From contig NZ_AP022579.1 of the NCBI RefSeq assembly GCF_010731295.1, positions 1,302,001-1,366,000 of the forward strand: DNA of 64,000 nucleotides, read 5' to 3'. Each line of letters starts with the position of its first letter. The stretch's first letter is position 1. Positions 53,819 to 62,613 of the stretch are shown piece by piece. This stretch comes from Mycolicibacterium boenickei. GTDB lineage: Bacteria; Actinomycetota; Actinomycetes; Mycobacteriales; Mycobacteriaceae. The notes under the pieces were generated by a model. The model saw only the letters and a list, made by a program, of their open reading frames with translations, had not been told where the DNA came from and did not search any database. The translations under genes and the position numbers were made by a program.

Positions 53819-55570
53819 ATGAGTACAGACGCCGAACCCAGGGTGTTGCGCGAGGTCGTCCTCGAGCAGTTGGGCACCGGTGAGAGCCGTGCCTACAAGA
53901 TGTGGCTGCCGCCGCTGACCGATCCGACACCGGTCAACGAGCTCGTCGAGCGTGACTACCAGCGGGCGCCGTTGCGCTTCGCGCTGGGCATCATGGACGA
54001 GCCGCGTCGCCACCGGCAGGACATCTGGGGCGTCGACGTCTCGGCGGCCGGCGGCAACATCGCGATCGGCGGTGCACCGCAGACCGGGAAGTCGACGTTC
54101 CTGCAGACCCTGATGCTGTCGGCCGCGGCCACCCACTCGCCGCGGGAGGTGCAGTTCTACTGCATCGATCTCGGTGGTGGTGGCTTGATGTACATGGAGG
54201 ATCTGCCGCACGTGGGTGGCGTGGCGACCCGTGCCGAGCCGGACCGGGTGAACCGCGTGGTGGCCGAGGTCAAAGCGGTGCTGAGGGCCCGTGAGCAGGT
54301 GTTCAAGCAGTACCGCGTCGGCTCGATCTCGGCCTACCGCGAGATGCGGAATGATCCGAACAACCCGGCCGCGCAGGACCCGTTCGGCGATGTCTTCCTG
54401 GTGATCGACGGCTGGCCGGCCTTCGTCGCCGAGTTCCCCGACCTGGAACCGGCCGTTCAGGATCTCGCCGGCCAGGGTCTGGCGTACGGCGTGCACGTCA
54501 TCATCTCCACGCCGCGCTGGACCGAGCTCAAGTCACGTGTGCGTGACTACCTGGGCACCAAGATCGAATTCCGGCTCGGTGACGTGAACGAGACCCAGAT
54601 CGACCGGATCACCCGGGACATCCCGGCCAACCGTCCGGGCCGGGCCGTTTCCCTCGAGAAGCACCACCTGATGATCGGGGTGCCCCGGTTGGACGGCGTC
54701 CACAGCGCCGCCAACATCGTCGACGCGATCACGGCGGGCGTGCAGGAGGTGGCCGCGCGCCACACCGACCAGGCACCGCAGGTGCGCGTGCTGCCGGACC
54801 GGATCTACCTGCATCAGCTCGACCCGAATCCGCCGGGACCCGATTCCGATTACCGGACGCGTTGGCAGGTGCCGCTGGGCGTGCGCGAGTCCGACCTCAC
54901 GGTGGCCTACAACCAGATGAACCTGACGCCGCATCTGCTGATCTTCGGTGCCCCGAAGTCGGGCAAGACGACCATCGCGCATGCGGTGGCCAAGGCGATC
55001 TGCAGTCGCAACAGCCCCGACCAGGTCCGGTTCATGCTGGCCGACTACCGGTCGGGCCTGCTCGACGCGGTGCCCGAGACGCATCTGCTGGCCGCCGGCG
55101 CGATCAACCGCAACAGCGCGTCGTTGGAAGAGGCGATCAAGGCCCTGGCGACCAACTTGAAGAAGCGGTTGCCGCCGCCGGACCTGACCACCGCGCAGCT
55201 GCGCGCGCGGTCATGGTGGAGTGGGCCGGACATCGTGCTGCTGGTCGATGACTGGCACATGATCACCGCCGCTGCCGGCATGATGTCGCCGATGGCACCG
55301 CTGGGTCCGCTGCTTCCGGCAGCGGCCGACATCGGCCTGCACATCATCGTGGCGTGCCAGATGAGCCTGGCACACCGGGCGACCATGGATAAGTTCGTCG
55401 GCGCCGCCTACGGTGCCGGTTCGCCGACGCTGTTCCTCTCGGGTGAGAAGAACGACTTCCCGTCGCGAGAGATCATCGTCAAGAAAAGGCCTCCTGGCCA
55501 GGCATTTATGGTCGGGCCGGACGGCAAGGAAGTCATCCAGGCCTCCTACGTGGACCCTCCCGCGGAATAA
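53819..55570 (+). CDS. eccCb1: ESX-1 FtsK/SpoIIIE-type ATPase subunit EccCb1
   Basis: 583 aa soluble ATPase with two FtsK-like domains: Walker [10 protein letters not shown] at 85-93 and GAPKSGKT at 377-384. The C-terminal domain in the M. tuberculosis protein binds the tail of EsxB, giving substrate recognition. No membrane segments. ATG at 53819. Last gene before a hairpin and a 180-bp gap to pe35. Confidence 0.97.
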   Translation: MSTDAEPRVLREVVLEQLGTGESRAYKMWLPPLTDPTPVNELVERDYQRAPLRFALGIMDEPRRHRQDIWGVDVSAAGGNIAIGGAPQTGKSTFLQTLMLSAAATHSPREVQFYCIDLGGGGLMYMEDLPHVGGVATRAEPDRVNRVVAEVKAVLRAREQVFKQYRVGSISAYREMRNDPNNPAAQDPFGDVFLVIDGWPAFVAEFPDLEPAVQDLAGQGLAYGVHVIISTPRWTELKSRVRDYLGTKIEFRLGDVNETQIDRITRDIPANRPGRAVSLEKHHLMIGVPRLDGVHSAANIVDAITAGVQEVAARHTDQAPQVRVLPDRIYLHQLDPNPPGPDSDYRTRWQVPLGVRESDLTVAYNQMNLTPHLLIFGAPKSGKTTIAHAVAKAICSRNSPDQVRFMLADYRSGLLDAVPETHLLAAGAINRNSASLEEAIKALATNLKKRLPPPDLTTAQLRARSWWSGPDIVLLVDDWHMITAAAGMMSPMAPLGPLLPAAADIGLHIIVACQMSLAHRATMDKFVGAAYGAGSPTLFLSGEKNDFPSREIIVKKRPPGQAFMVGPDGKEVIQASYVDPPAE

Positions 55571-55624
55571 GTGTTCTCAGCACCCCAGAACGGCAGTTAG
55601 TATTTATCCAACGCACTCAGCAAC

Positions 55625-55644
55625 GCTGGCGGCGGCCCGCCAGC
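55625..55644 (+). terminator. Stem-loop between eccCb1 and pe35
   Basis: 8-bp perfect stem (55625-55632 with 55637-55644) and a CGGC loop, 54 bp after eccCb1. No T tract. May be a terminator or processing/attenuation point before the pe35-ppe68-esxB-esxA segment. The remaining ~105 bp up to pe35 could hold its promoter. Confidence 0.45.
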
Positions 55645-55750
55645 AAAGGGATCGGGGGACAGATTCCTTGGCGGCTTGGCAAACTCCATGCCAAGCCGGT
55701 CTTGAGTGCTTGTCCCTGGTTATTTGCAATCGAAACAGGGGAGCAAGCAA

Positions 55751-56044
55751 ATGCAACCGATGATGCACAACCCGGGTGCCGAAGGTGTTGCGGCACAGGT
55801 GATCGCAAACGCGGCCCGCGGTTTGGCCGGCGGCACCACCGCTGCTGCAGCCGTCACCGCGCTGGTTCCGGCCGGCGCCGACGAGGTCTCTGCATTGGCC
55901 GCCATGGCCTTCGCCAGCGAGGGCGTCGAGGCTCTTGCGGCGAACTCTTTCGCCCAGGAGGAGCTCACCCGGGCAGGCGCGGCGTACCAGGAGATCGCCG
56001 GCATCTACAACGCGGTCGACGCGGCTCAGGCCACCACGCTCTAG
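55751..56044 (+). CDS. pe35: PE family protein PE35
   Basis: 97 aa, helical-hairpin PE domain without extension. Seen: HNPGAEGVAAQVIANAARGL, VTALVPAGADEVSALAAMAF, ASEGVEALAANSFAQEEL. C-terminal export motif Tyr-x-x-x-Asp in IYNAVDAAQ. Pairs with PPE68 and is chaperoned by EspG1. ATG at 55751 has AGGGGAG upstream; an in-frame start 15 codons upstream lacks one. Confidence 0.92.
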   Translation: MQPMMHNPGAEGVAAQVIANAARGLAGGTTAAAAVTALVPAGADEVSALAAMAFASEGVEALAANSFAQEELTRAGAAYQEIAGIYNAVDAAQATTL

Positions 56045-56086
56045 CAAACCGCAGGCAAATTCGTCTTCAGATAGGGTCATCGAGTC

Positions 56087-57415
56087 ATGGTTGCGGTACC
56101 GCCCGTTCCACCGACCTGGTTCGCGCTGCCTCCCGAGGTCAACACCGCCCGCTTGATGGTCGGTGCCGGTCCGGCACCGATGCTCCAGGCGGCAACGGGT
56201 TGGGAGGGTCTCGCGATCCTGCTGGAGACCCAGGCTGACGAACTTGCCGGGGCACTGAGCAACCTGACCGCGGTGTGGAGCGGCGGGGCGAGTGAACGTG
56301 CTGTCTCCGCGGCCATGCCGATGATCATCTGGCTGCGGACGATGGCGCTGCAGGCGCAGAAGCGCGCATTGCAGGCCAGCGCTCAGGCGAGTTCGTACAC
56401 CCTGGCTCTGACGACCACTCCGCCCATTCCGGAGATCGAGCAGAACCACATCACTCACGGAGTCCTGGAAGCCACCAACTTCCTCGGCATCAACACGATG
56501 CCGATCGGGCTCAATGAGATCGACTACTTCGTCCGGATGTGGAACCAGGCGGCCGGGGCGATGGAGGCGTACCACGCCGAAACCACCGTCAACCTGCTGT
56601 TCGAGCCGATCGTGCCGATGACGCCGATCGTCCTCCCCGGGGTCGGTGAGACGACCGTGGCGGCAGCGCTCGCGTCGACGGCTCCGCGGACGGCAATGGG
56701 TGCGGCCCGCAACATGACGATCGAAGGGCTCAGCGCCCTGTCCACGCTCTCATCGGTCAAATTGGCCACGGGCAATGCCGCCGCGCAGGCCAACCATGCC
56801 GAGCAGCGGGCGGTCGGGGCGGCCAGCAAGGGCGACAACGCGGGTCAGCAGGAAAAGGACCCGAACGAGAAGAACCCGATGCAGCAAGGCATGCAGATGG
56901 CCATGCAGATGGGGCAGCAGGCCGGGCAGCTCGCGGGACAGATCCCGCAGATGCTCCAGTCCCAGATGCAGACCTTCACGCAGCCACTGCAGCAGGTGAC
57001 GCAGATGGTCAGCCAGTTCTCCAGCATGGGTGGCAGTCAGTCGGGCATGCAGTCCGGACTGATGGGGGCGATGCCGTTCTCGAACCATCCGCTGGCCGGT
57101 GGCACCGGCCCGAGTTCGGGAGCGGGCCTGGTGCGCGCGGCATCGCTGCCTGGCGCGCTCGGATCTCCGCCGCGCACGGCGCTGCTGTCCAGCATGTTGG
57201 GCATCAGCGGAGAGGCCAAGCCGGCCGCGGCCGCCTCGGCCATGGGTCCCGCGGGCCCGATGGCACCGGTGGGTAGCGGCGCCGGAGGGGGCGGTGGTGC
57301 ACCGGTGCACGCCGCCAAGAACAAGGAAGAACAGAGCGGCGGCACGAAGGACGGATTGATCGCGCCGACCGCCCTGACATACGACCAAACAGAAGACGCC
57401 GACGACGACTGGTAG
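56087..57415 (+). CDS. ppe68: PPE family protein PPE68
   Basis: 442 aa. Conserved ~175-aa PPE domain: TWFALPPEVNTARLM and the WxG turn in TGWEGLA, with a hydrophobic EspG-binding tip. The C-terminal region (~240-440) is Gln/Met-rich (QGMQMAMQMGQQAGQ type) and then Gly/Ala-rich, longer than M. tuberculosis PPE68 (368 aa). Partner of PE35. Stop at 57413-57415. Confidence 0.93.
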   Translation: MVAVPPVPPTWFALPPEVNTARLMVGAGPAPMLQAATGWEGLAILLETQADELAGALSNLTAVWSGGASERAVSAAMPMIIWLRTMALQAQKRALQASAQASSYTLALTTTPPIPEIEQNHITHGVLEATNFLGINTMPIGLNEIDYFVRMWNQAAGAMEAYHAETTVNLLFEPIVPMTPIVLPGVGETTVAAALASTAPRTAMGAARNMTIEGLSALSTLSSVKLATGNAAAQANHAEQRAVGAASKGDNAGQQEKDPNEKNPMQQGMQMAMQMGQQAGQLAGQIPQMLQSQMQTFTQPLQQVTQMVSQFSSMGGSQSGMQSGLMGAMPFSNHPLAGGTGPSSGAGLVRAASLPGALGSPPRTALLSSMLGISGEAKPAAAASAMGPAGPMAPVGSGAGGGGGAPVHAAKNKEEQSGGTKDGLIAPTALTYDQTEDADDDW

Positions 57416-57434
57416 GCGTCCACGACAAGAACTT

Positions 57435-57452
57435 TCCGGCCACCCGGCCGGA
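57435..57452 (+). terminator. Stem-loop between ppe68 and esxB
   Basis: 7-bp perfect stem TCCGGCC/GGCCGGA with an ACCC loop, 19 bp after the ppe68 stop. No T tract. Could let the short esxBA messenger accumulate separately; the function is inferred. Confidence 0.45.
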
Positions 57453-57506
57453 GGACTCGCCAATATCTATCTGGTGAGGACAAAGGAAAAATAAGGGGAA
57501 TCCAAC

Positions 57507-57809
57507 ATGGCACAGATGAATACAGATGCCGCCGTCCTCGCCAAGGAGGCTGCTAATTTCGAGCGCATCTCGGGTGAGCTCAAGAGCGTCATCGCTCAGG
57601 TTGAGTCGACCGGTGGCACCTTGGCCACGCAGATGCAGGGTCAGGCCGGCCAGGCCGCTCAGGCGGCGCTGCTCCGGTTCCACGAGGCTGCTGACAAGCA
57701 GATCCAGGAGCTGAACGAGATCTCGACCAACATCCACACCTCGGGTACTCAGTACACGAGCACCGACGACGATCAGGCCGGCAACCTGGCCTCGTCGATG
57801 AACATCTGA
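57507..57809 (+). CDS. esxB: WXG100 protein EsxB (CFP-10)
   Basis: 100 aa helical hairpin; forms a 1:1 dimer with EsxA and carries the export signal read by EccCb1. [20 protein letters not shown] aligns throughout with CFP-10. The WxG tryptophan is replaced by Met43 (ATQMQGQAG). Export motif Tyr83-x-x-x-Asp87 is present (QYTSTDDDQ). C-terminal residues SSMNI correspond to the EccCb1-binding tail. AAGGGG lies ~10 bases upstream of the ATG. Confidence 0.96.
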   Translation: MAQMNTDAAVLAKEAANFERISGELKSVIAQVESTGGTLATQMQGQAGQAAQAALLRFHEAADKQIQELNEISTNIHTSGTQYTSTDDDQAGNLASSMNI

Positions 57810-57840
57810 CCTAACTGACCTCGAGAACGGAGACAAAGAC

Positions 57841-58128
57841 ATGACGGAACAGGTTTGGAATTTCGCCGGTATCGAAGGCGGAGCCAGCGAGATCCAGGGC
57901 GCGGTCAGCACCACTGCCGGTCTGCTGGACGAGGGCAAGGGCTCGCTTGCCTCGCTTGCCTCGGCGTGGGGCGGCTCGGGTTCGGAGGCCTACCAGGCCG
58001 TTCAGACCCGCTGGGACAGCACCGCCAACGAGCTGAACTCGGCTCTGCAGAATCTCGCCCAGACGATCAGCGAGGCGGGGCAGACCATGTCCCAGACCGA
58101 GGCCGGCGTCACGGGAATGTTTGCCTGA
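57841..58128 (+). CDS. esxA: WXG100 protein EsxA (ESAT-6)
   Basis: 95 aa, matches ESAT-6 in length and pattern: [18 protein letters not shown], WxG motif at Trp43-Gly45 ([12 protein letters not shown]), and the amphipathic second helix. Dimer partner of EsxB; major ESX-1 cargo. ATG at 57841, 31 bp after esxB, with GGAG upstream. Confidence 0.97.
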   Translation: MTEQVWNFAGIEGGASEIQGAVSTTAGLLDEGKGSLASLASAWGGSGSEAYQAVQTRWDSTANELNSALQNLAQTISEAGQTMSQTEAGVTGMFA

Positions 58129-58152
58129 CACTGCTCGGCAGCAAGCATGCAT

Positions 58153-58201
58153 TGGTGGGCGGGTACTCGGTACATCTAGTGATGGCCGAACCCGCCCACC
58201 A
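58153..58201 (+). terminator. Hairpin terminator after esxA
   Basis: 12-bp perfect stem (58153-58164 with 58190-58201) and a 25-nt loop, 24 bp after the esxA stop. No T tract. Likely terminates most esxBA transcripts ahead of espI. Confidence 0.55.
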
Positions 58202-58257
58202 CTTGTGCTTGGGTGTAAAGATCTAACCATCTGTATTTGACTATCTGAGGGGTCCCC

Positions 58258-59688
58258 ATGTCGGCCGACTATGACCGGCTCTTCCACTCGTCTGAACCGG
58301 GCAAGCCGGTCGACGACGCCACTGCCATCGTGGACAGAGATGCCATTCTGAAGGCCGCCGCGGCCGCGCCGCCGCCACCGCCGGTTCCGGTCGGGGAGAC
58401 AAGTTCCACGGACGTACCCGTGGCCCCCACGGGAGCAACCCAGACTCAGGCCGCCCCGCAGCCCCGGCACGCGGAGACCGCACCGCAGATGCCGGCGCCG
58501 ATGCCGCAGCCGCCGGCCACCGCCCCGCAGTGGCCGCAGAACTCGATGCTCCGCTCGCCGCAGCAGCAGCAGTTCGGCCAGGGTGCACGTCACGAGCAGG
58601 CCCGTACCCTGCCCGGCCCGGCCCCGCGTGTTGCGCCCGGCCCGGCGCCGTCGCAGTTCGCCGATCTCGATCCCGAGGTCAGCGGCCAGTGGCGGGCAGG
58701 CCAGGCGATCCCCACTCCCGCTGCACCCGGCCCCACGTCGGCCGCCTCGATGGGCAACCACCGCGCGATCGACGCGCTGTCCCACGTCGGGGTGAAGACC
58801 GGTGTGAAGATGCCGTCCCAGCGGGGATGGCGGCACTGGCTGTACCTCACCACACGGATCAACCTGGGCCTGTCGCCCGACGAGGTCTACGAACTCGAAC
58901 TGCACGGCCGCATTCGGCGCAATGCCCGTGACTCCTACCAGATCGGCGTATTCGGTCTGAAGGGCGGCGTCGGCAAGACCGCCGTCACCGTCGCGCTCGG
59001 CTCGGCGATGGCCAAGGTTCGCGGTGACCGCATCCTGGCGATCGACGCCGACCCGGACGGCGGCAACTTGGCCGACCGCGCCGGACGGCAGTCCGCGGCG
59101 ACCATCTCCGACCTGCTTGCCGACCAGGAACTGTCGCGTTACAACGATATTCGCGCCTACACGAGCATGAACGGGTCCAACCTCGAGGTGCTGTCCTCCG
59201 AGGATTACAGCGGTGCGCAGCGCGAGTTCGACGACGAGGACTGGAAGGGCGCCACCGCAGTGGTGTCGCGCTACTACAACCTCGTGCTCGCCGATTGCGG
59301 CGCCGGCCTGTTCCAGAAGGCTTCTCGCGGTGTGCTTTCCACCGTGTCCGGCATGGTGATCGTGGCGAGTGCATCGATCGACGGGGCCCGGCAGGCCGCC
59401 ATCACGATGGACTGGCTGCGCCAGAACGGATATCAAGATCTGCTCGGCCGGTCCTGTGTCGTCATCAACCACGTCACGCCGGGCAAGCCCAACGTCGACA
59501 TCGAGGACCTGGTACAGCAGTTCGAGCGCCACGTGCCCCCGGGCCGGGTCATCGTGCTGCCGTGGGACAAGCACATCGCCGCGGGCACCGAGATCCAGCT
59601 CGACCTGCTCAGCGACACTTTCCAGCGCCGCATCACCGAGCTGGCTGCCGCCCTGTCCGACGATTTCGACAGGCTTGAACGGCGTTGA
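58258..59688 (+). CDS. espI: ESX-1 ParA-like ATPase EspI
   Basis: 476 aa. Pro/Ala/Gln-rich N-terminal region (~1-155), the HWLYLTTRINLGLSPDE linker and a MinD-like domain with KGGVGKT at residues 235-241, AIDADPDGGNLADRAGR and VLADCGAGLFQKASRG. In M. tuberculosis EspI limits ESX-1 secretion when ATP is low. ATG at 58258 with GGGG upstream. Stop overlaps the eccD1 TTG (TTGA). Confidence 0.93.
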   Translation: MSADYDRLFHSSEPGKPVDDATAIVDRDAILKAAAAAPPPPPVPVGETSSTDVPVAPTGATQTQAAPQPRHAETAPQMPAPMPQPPATAPQWPQNSMLRSPQQQQFGQGARHEQARTLPGPAPRVAPGPAPSQFADLDPEVSGQWRAGQAIPTPAAPGPTSAASMGNHRAIDALSHVGVKTGVKMPSQRGWRHWLYLTTRINLGLSPDEVYELELHGRIRRNARDSYQIGVFGLKGGVGKTAVTVALGSAMAKVRGDRILAIDADPDGGNLADRAGRQSAATISDLLADQELSRYNDIRAYTSMNGSNLEVLSSEDYSGAQREFDDEDWKGATAVVSRYYNLVLADCGAGLFQKASRGVLSTVSGMVIVASASIDGARQAAITMDWLRQNGYQDLLGRSCVVINHVTPGKPNVDIEDLVQQFERHVPPGRVIVLPWDKHIAAGTEIQLDLLSDTFQRRITELAAALSDDFDRLERR

Positions 59689-61220
59689 CCGCGACCGCAG
59701 CCGCCGCCGGCCCGACTAGCGGCGCGACGCCCAGCAGGCCGTCCACCACCCGGGTCACCATCTTGACCGGCAAGCGGATGACCGATCTGGTGTTGCCCGC
59801 CGCCGCGCCCATCGAGACCTACATCGACGAAACCGTCAGTGTGCTGGGCGAATTGCTCGAGGACACACCGAAGGACACCCTCGCGGGCTTCGACTTCTCC
59901 GAGCAGGGGATGTGGGCGTTTGCCCGCCCGGGTGCGCCGCCGTTGAAGGCCGATGAATCCCTCGACGATGCCGGCGTGGTCGACGGTTCGCTGTTGACGC
60001 TCGTCTCGGTCAGCCGCACCGAGCGGTACCGCCCGCTGGTCGAGGACGTGATCGACGCGATCGCCGTGCTGGACGAATCACCGATTTTCGACCGGACCGC
60101 GCTGAACCGCTTTGTCGGCGTGGCCATCCCGGTGGTGGCCACGGCCATCACCGTGATGTCGCTGGTGTCCTCGAGTGGCGCCGGCCAGGGCTGGTGGTGG
60201 GCGATTGCGCTCGGGCTGTTCGGCCTTGGTCTGCTCGGCGGCAGCTTCGCAGCCCAGAGCCGGTACGAGAACCTCGAGCTGGCAGAGAGCCTGCTGCTGG
60301 CCGCGACGATCGTGTTGGGCGGCGCCGCGGCACTGGCCGTGCCGTTGCCGTACGACGCGGATTCCCTTGGCGCACCACAGGCTGCCGGTGCCGGTGCAGT
60401 GGTGCTGTTGTTGACGTTGGCGACCCGCGGTGGGCCGCGTCGTCGTGCTGACGTGGCCTCATTCGTCGCCATCTTGGCGATCGCGATCACCGGAGCGGCG
60501 ATCACGATCGGGTACGGCGGGGCTACTTGGGTGCCGGCCGGCGCCATCGCATTCGGACTGATCGTGGTGACCAACGCGGCCAAACTCACTGTCGCTGTTG
60601 CCCGTATCGCCCTGCCGCCGATCCCGGCGCCGGGTGAGTCGGTGTCCAACGACGAGCTGCTCGACCCGGTGATCACACCGGACGAGGTCGACGAGGCCTC
60701 GCCCACGTGGAAGGCGATCATCGCTTCGGTGCCGGAATCGGCTGCCCGACTGCAGGAACGCAGCTTGCTCACCCGCCAGCTGCTGATCGGCTTCCTGTCG
60801 GCCGGCTCGCTGGTGCTGGCGGTCGGCGCCATCGCGGTTGTGGTGCAAGGACACTTCTTCGTGCACAGCATGATCGTGGCCGCACTGGTCGCCGTGATCT
60901 GTGGCTTCCGCTCGCGGCTCTATGCCGAGCGGTGGTGCTCCTGGTCCTTGCTCGCGGCGGCCATCGCCGTGCCGACCGGCGTGATGGTGCGCCTGTGCCT
61001 GTGGAATCCGAGCAGCGCCTGGTTGGTGCTGGCGATCTACACAGCCCTGGGTCTGGTCGCCGTCATCGCCGTCGGTGCCACCGACGGCGTGCGCCGGGTG
61101 TCGCCGGTGACCAAGCGGATCCTCGAGCTGACCGACGGCGCAGCCATCGCAGCGGTGATCCCGCTGCTGCTGTGGATCGCCGGCGTGTACGACCTGCTGC
61201 GAAACCTGCGGTTGCACTGA
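59685..61220 (+). CDS. eccD1: ESX-1 membrane channel component EccD1
   Basis: 511 aa, the length of M. tuberculosis EccD1. An N-terminal ubiquitin-like domain (VTILTGKRMTDLVLPAAAP, ~25-110) is followed by about eleven membrane helices from ~140 to the end. It forms the vestibule around each EccB/EccC in the ESX core complex. TTG start overlapping the espI stop. eccE1, mycP1 and espB/J/K are not in the window and probably lie beyond its end. Confidence 0.95.
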   Translation: MTATAAAAGPTSGATPSRPSTTRVTILTGKRMTDLVLPAAAPIETYIDETVSVLGELLEDTPKDTLAGFDFSEQGMWAFARPGAPPLKADESLDDAGVVDGSLLTLVSVSRTERYRPLVEDVIDAIAVLDESPIFDRTALNRFVGVAIPVVATAITVMSLVSSSGAGQGWWWAIALGLFGLGLLGGSFAAQSRYENLELAESLLLAATIVLGGAAALAVPLPYDADSLGAPQAAGAGAVVLLLTLATRGGPRRRADVASFVAILAIAITGAAITIGYGGATWVPAGAIAFGLIVVTNAAKLTVAVARIALPPIPAPGESVSNDELLDPVITPDEVDEASPTWKAIIASVPESAARLQERSLLTRQLLIGFLSAGSLVLAVGAIAVVVQGHFFVHSMIVAALVAVICGFRSRLYAERWCSWSLLAAAIAVPTGVMVRLCLWNPSSAWLVLAIYTALGLVAVIAVGATDGVRRVSPVTKRILELTDGAAIAAVIPLLLWIAGVYDLLRNLRLH

Positions 61221-61275
61221 GGTTTACGATTCGGTGGGCGAGGCTGGCCTCGCCAGTTAGAACGGCGTAGTTTGA

Positions 61276-61309
61276 GGTCGGGGTGCGCATGAGCCTGTGC
61301 GCCCCGACC
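61276..61309 (+). terminator. Strong hairpin terminator after eccD1
   Basis: 14-bp stem (61276-61289 with 61296-61309, two G-U pairs) with a TGAGCC loop, 55 bp after the eccD1 stop. No T tract. The rest of the 304-bp gap up to 61524 shows nothing recognisable. The core ESX-1 segment ends here. Confidence 0.7.
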
Positions 61310-61524
61310 AGACACGCAGTCATACTGTCGTTGACTACCAGCTGAAGCTTTCCGTGTAGGTGGCACTCCGCTGGTGAAGGTGGATGGGTACACCGTCGGG
61401 GCGGTATCGCACATGAGGCGGACGGTCAGCAGAAATTGCTCAGGAGCAATGACCCCATCGGGACTGAACTGACCGGTGTTGCTGTGTCCGTGACGACCCG
61501 GATTACCGCTGTTGGCTGAGGAAT

Positions 61525-61989
61525 TCAGCCGCCATACGGCGGCGCTTGCGGACCCCTGCCTTGCGAGACCGCGTGGCTCATCGCTTGGAGCACAGCGCCA
61601 CGCTTGGCCCGAAAACTGGCTCCCTCGCGGACGACGCGCTGATTGCGCTTGTCGGCATCGTCGGCCTGCACCACCGGACCACCGTCTTTGCGATCATACT
61701 GTGGCGGTATCAGGCCCATGCTTCCGAGGATCTGCTCGCACCTGGACGCTTCAGCAGCCAACTCATCGTACGGCGCCACCCAAACCCGCTCACCCGGCCA
61801 CCGGGCCCAGAACGCTGACGACGATGTGTAGAGACGGGCCCTTTTCTGGTACTCCGCCTTCTTCGTATACCACGCGGCCACAAATAATATGACCGCCAAT
61901 GTGATACCGATGCCTCCCCAAATGGTCACCACGTCGGGGATCGTCGCCGCAAACCGGGACCGCAGGTCGAACTCGCCAGCCAATATCAT
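61525..61989 (-). CDS. Single-span membrane protein, paralog A of the accessory ESX-1 cassette
   Basis: 154 aa. One membrane helix near the N-terminus (IWGGIGITLAVILFVAAWY) and a basic/polar cytosolic part with RARLYTSSSAFWARWPGERV and APYDELAAEASRCEQILGSM. The pattern RWPxE-x(5-6)-P-x2-EL-x2-EA-x-RC-x4-L is shared with the neighbour at 61986-62447. ATG at 61989 has GGGAGG upstream and overlaps the neighbour's stop (ATGA). No known family recognised. Confidence 0.65.
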   Translation of the reverse strand: MILAGEFDLRSRFAATIPDVVTIWGGIGITLAVILFVAAWYTKKAEYQKRARLYTSSSAFWARWPGERVWVAPYDELAAEASRCEQILGSMGLIPPQYDRKDGGPVVQADDADKRNQRVVREGASFRAKRGAVLQAMSHAVSQGRGPQAPPYGG

Positions 61990-62447
61990 TCGGAAAACCT
62001 CCCGACTGCGCCTTGGCGCTCTCGATCGGTGGCGGAATTTAGCGCCACCACTACGGCGTTCACCCAATGATGTAATGCAGAGATATCGCTTGATGGCTCG
62101 TCGCTACCGCGTGGAGCGTCCGTCGCATTGTCCGAGTCTTCGAGCACAAGAATCAAGGCCCAACACCGCTGCGCTTCCTTGCTCAATTCGGCAGAAGGCG
62201 CGTATGCCAACTGTTCCTGCGGCCAACGCGTACGGAACTCGGCCGATTGCTTCTCCAATCGCCGGCGATACGCTTTCGGGCGGTTGGTAAAGCACCACCA
62301 CCAAAGGAACCATCCAACCAATCCAATTAATGCGGCGGTGATCGCTACGGCGCAGATGAGGACGATCAGATTGGACAAGGCTTCTTCCGGACTGTCCGGC
62401 CAACTACGTCCGGACAATGGTTCCATCGCCCCACCTAAAGCCAGCAT
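61986..62447 (-). CDS. Single-span membrane protein, paralog B of the accessory ESX-1 cassette
   Basis: 153 aa (ATG 62447; ATG 62426 also possible). Membrane helix LIVLICAVAITAALIGLVGW at ~27-46 followed by WFLWWWCF, then KQSAEFRTRWPQEQLAYAPS and ELSKEAQRCWALILVLED, clearly related to the downstream gene. Divergent from the espE-like gene at 62614. Unknown function; proximity to esp genes suggests an envelope role tied to this cargo. Confidence 0.65.
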   Translation of the reverse strand: MLALGGAMEPLSGRSWPDSPEEALSNLIVLICAVAITAALIGLVGWFLWWWCFTNRPKAYRRRLEKQSAEFRTRWPQEQLAYAPSAELSKEAQRCWALILVLEDSDNATDAPRGSDEPSSDISALHHWVNAVVVALNSATDRERQGAVGRFSE

Positions 62448-62613
62448 TCCGGCAGTCTACTGGGCCTTACACTCCCGGGCGCAGGTGATGGCCCGGCAAT
62501 GATTGACCATGGCGTCTGAGCACCTCCAGGCACTCGCTAACCACTCAAATTTGCGCGCCGACGGTGCCGGACGCCCTGTTAGGCTTACGCAGTCAAGCGG
62601 AAAGTGGGGATCA

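Noticed and set aside
51381..53930. 849-codon open frame on the minus strand opposite eccCa1
   Set aside because: Antisense shadow of a clear FtsK-type ATPase gene; no domain, no ribosome-binding site.
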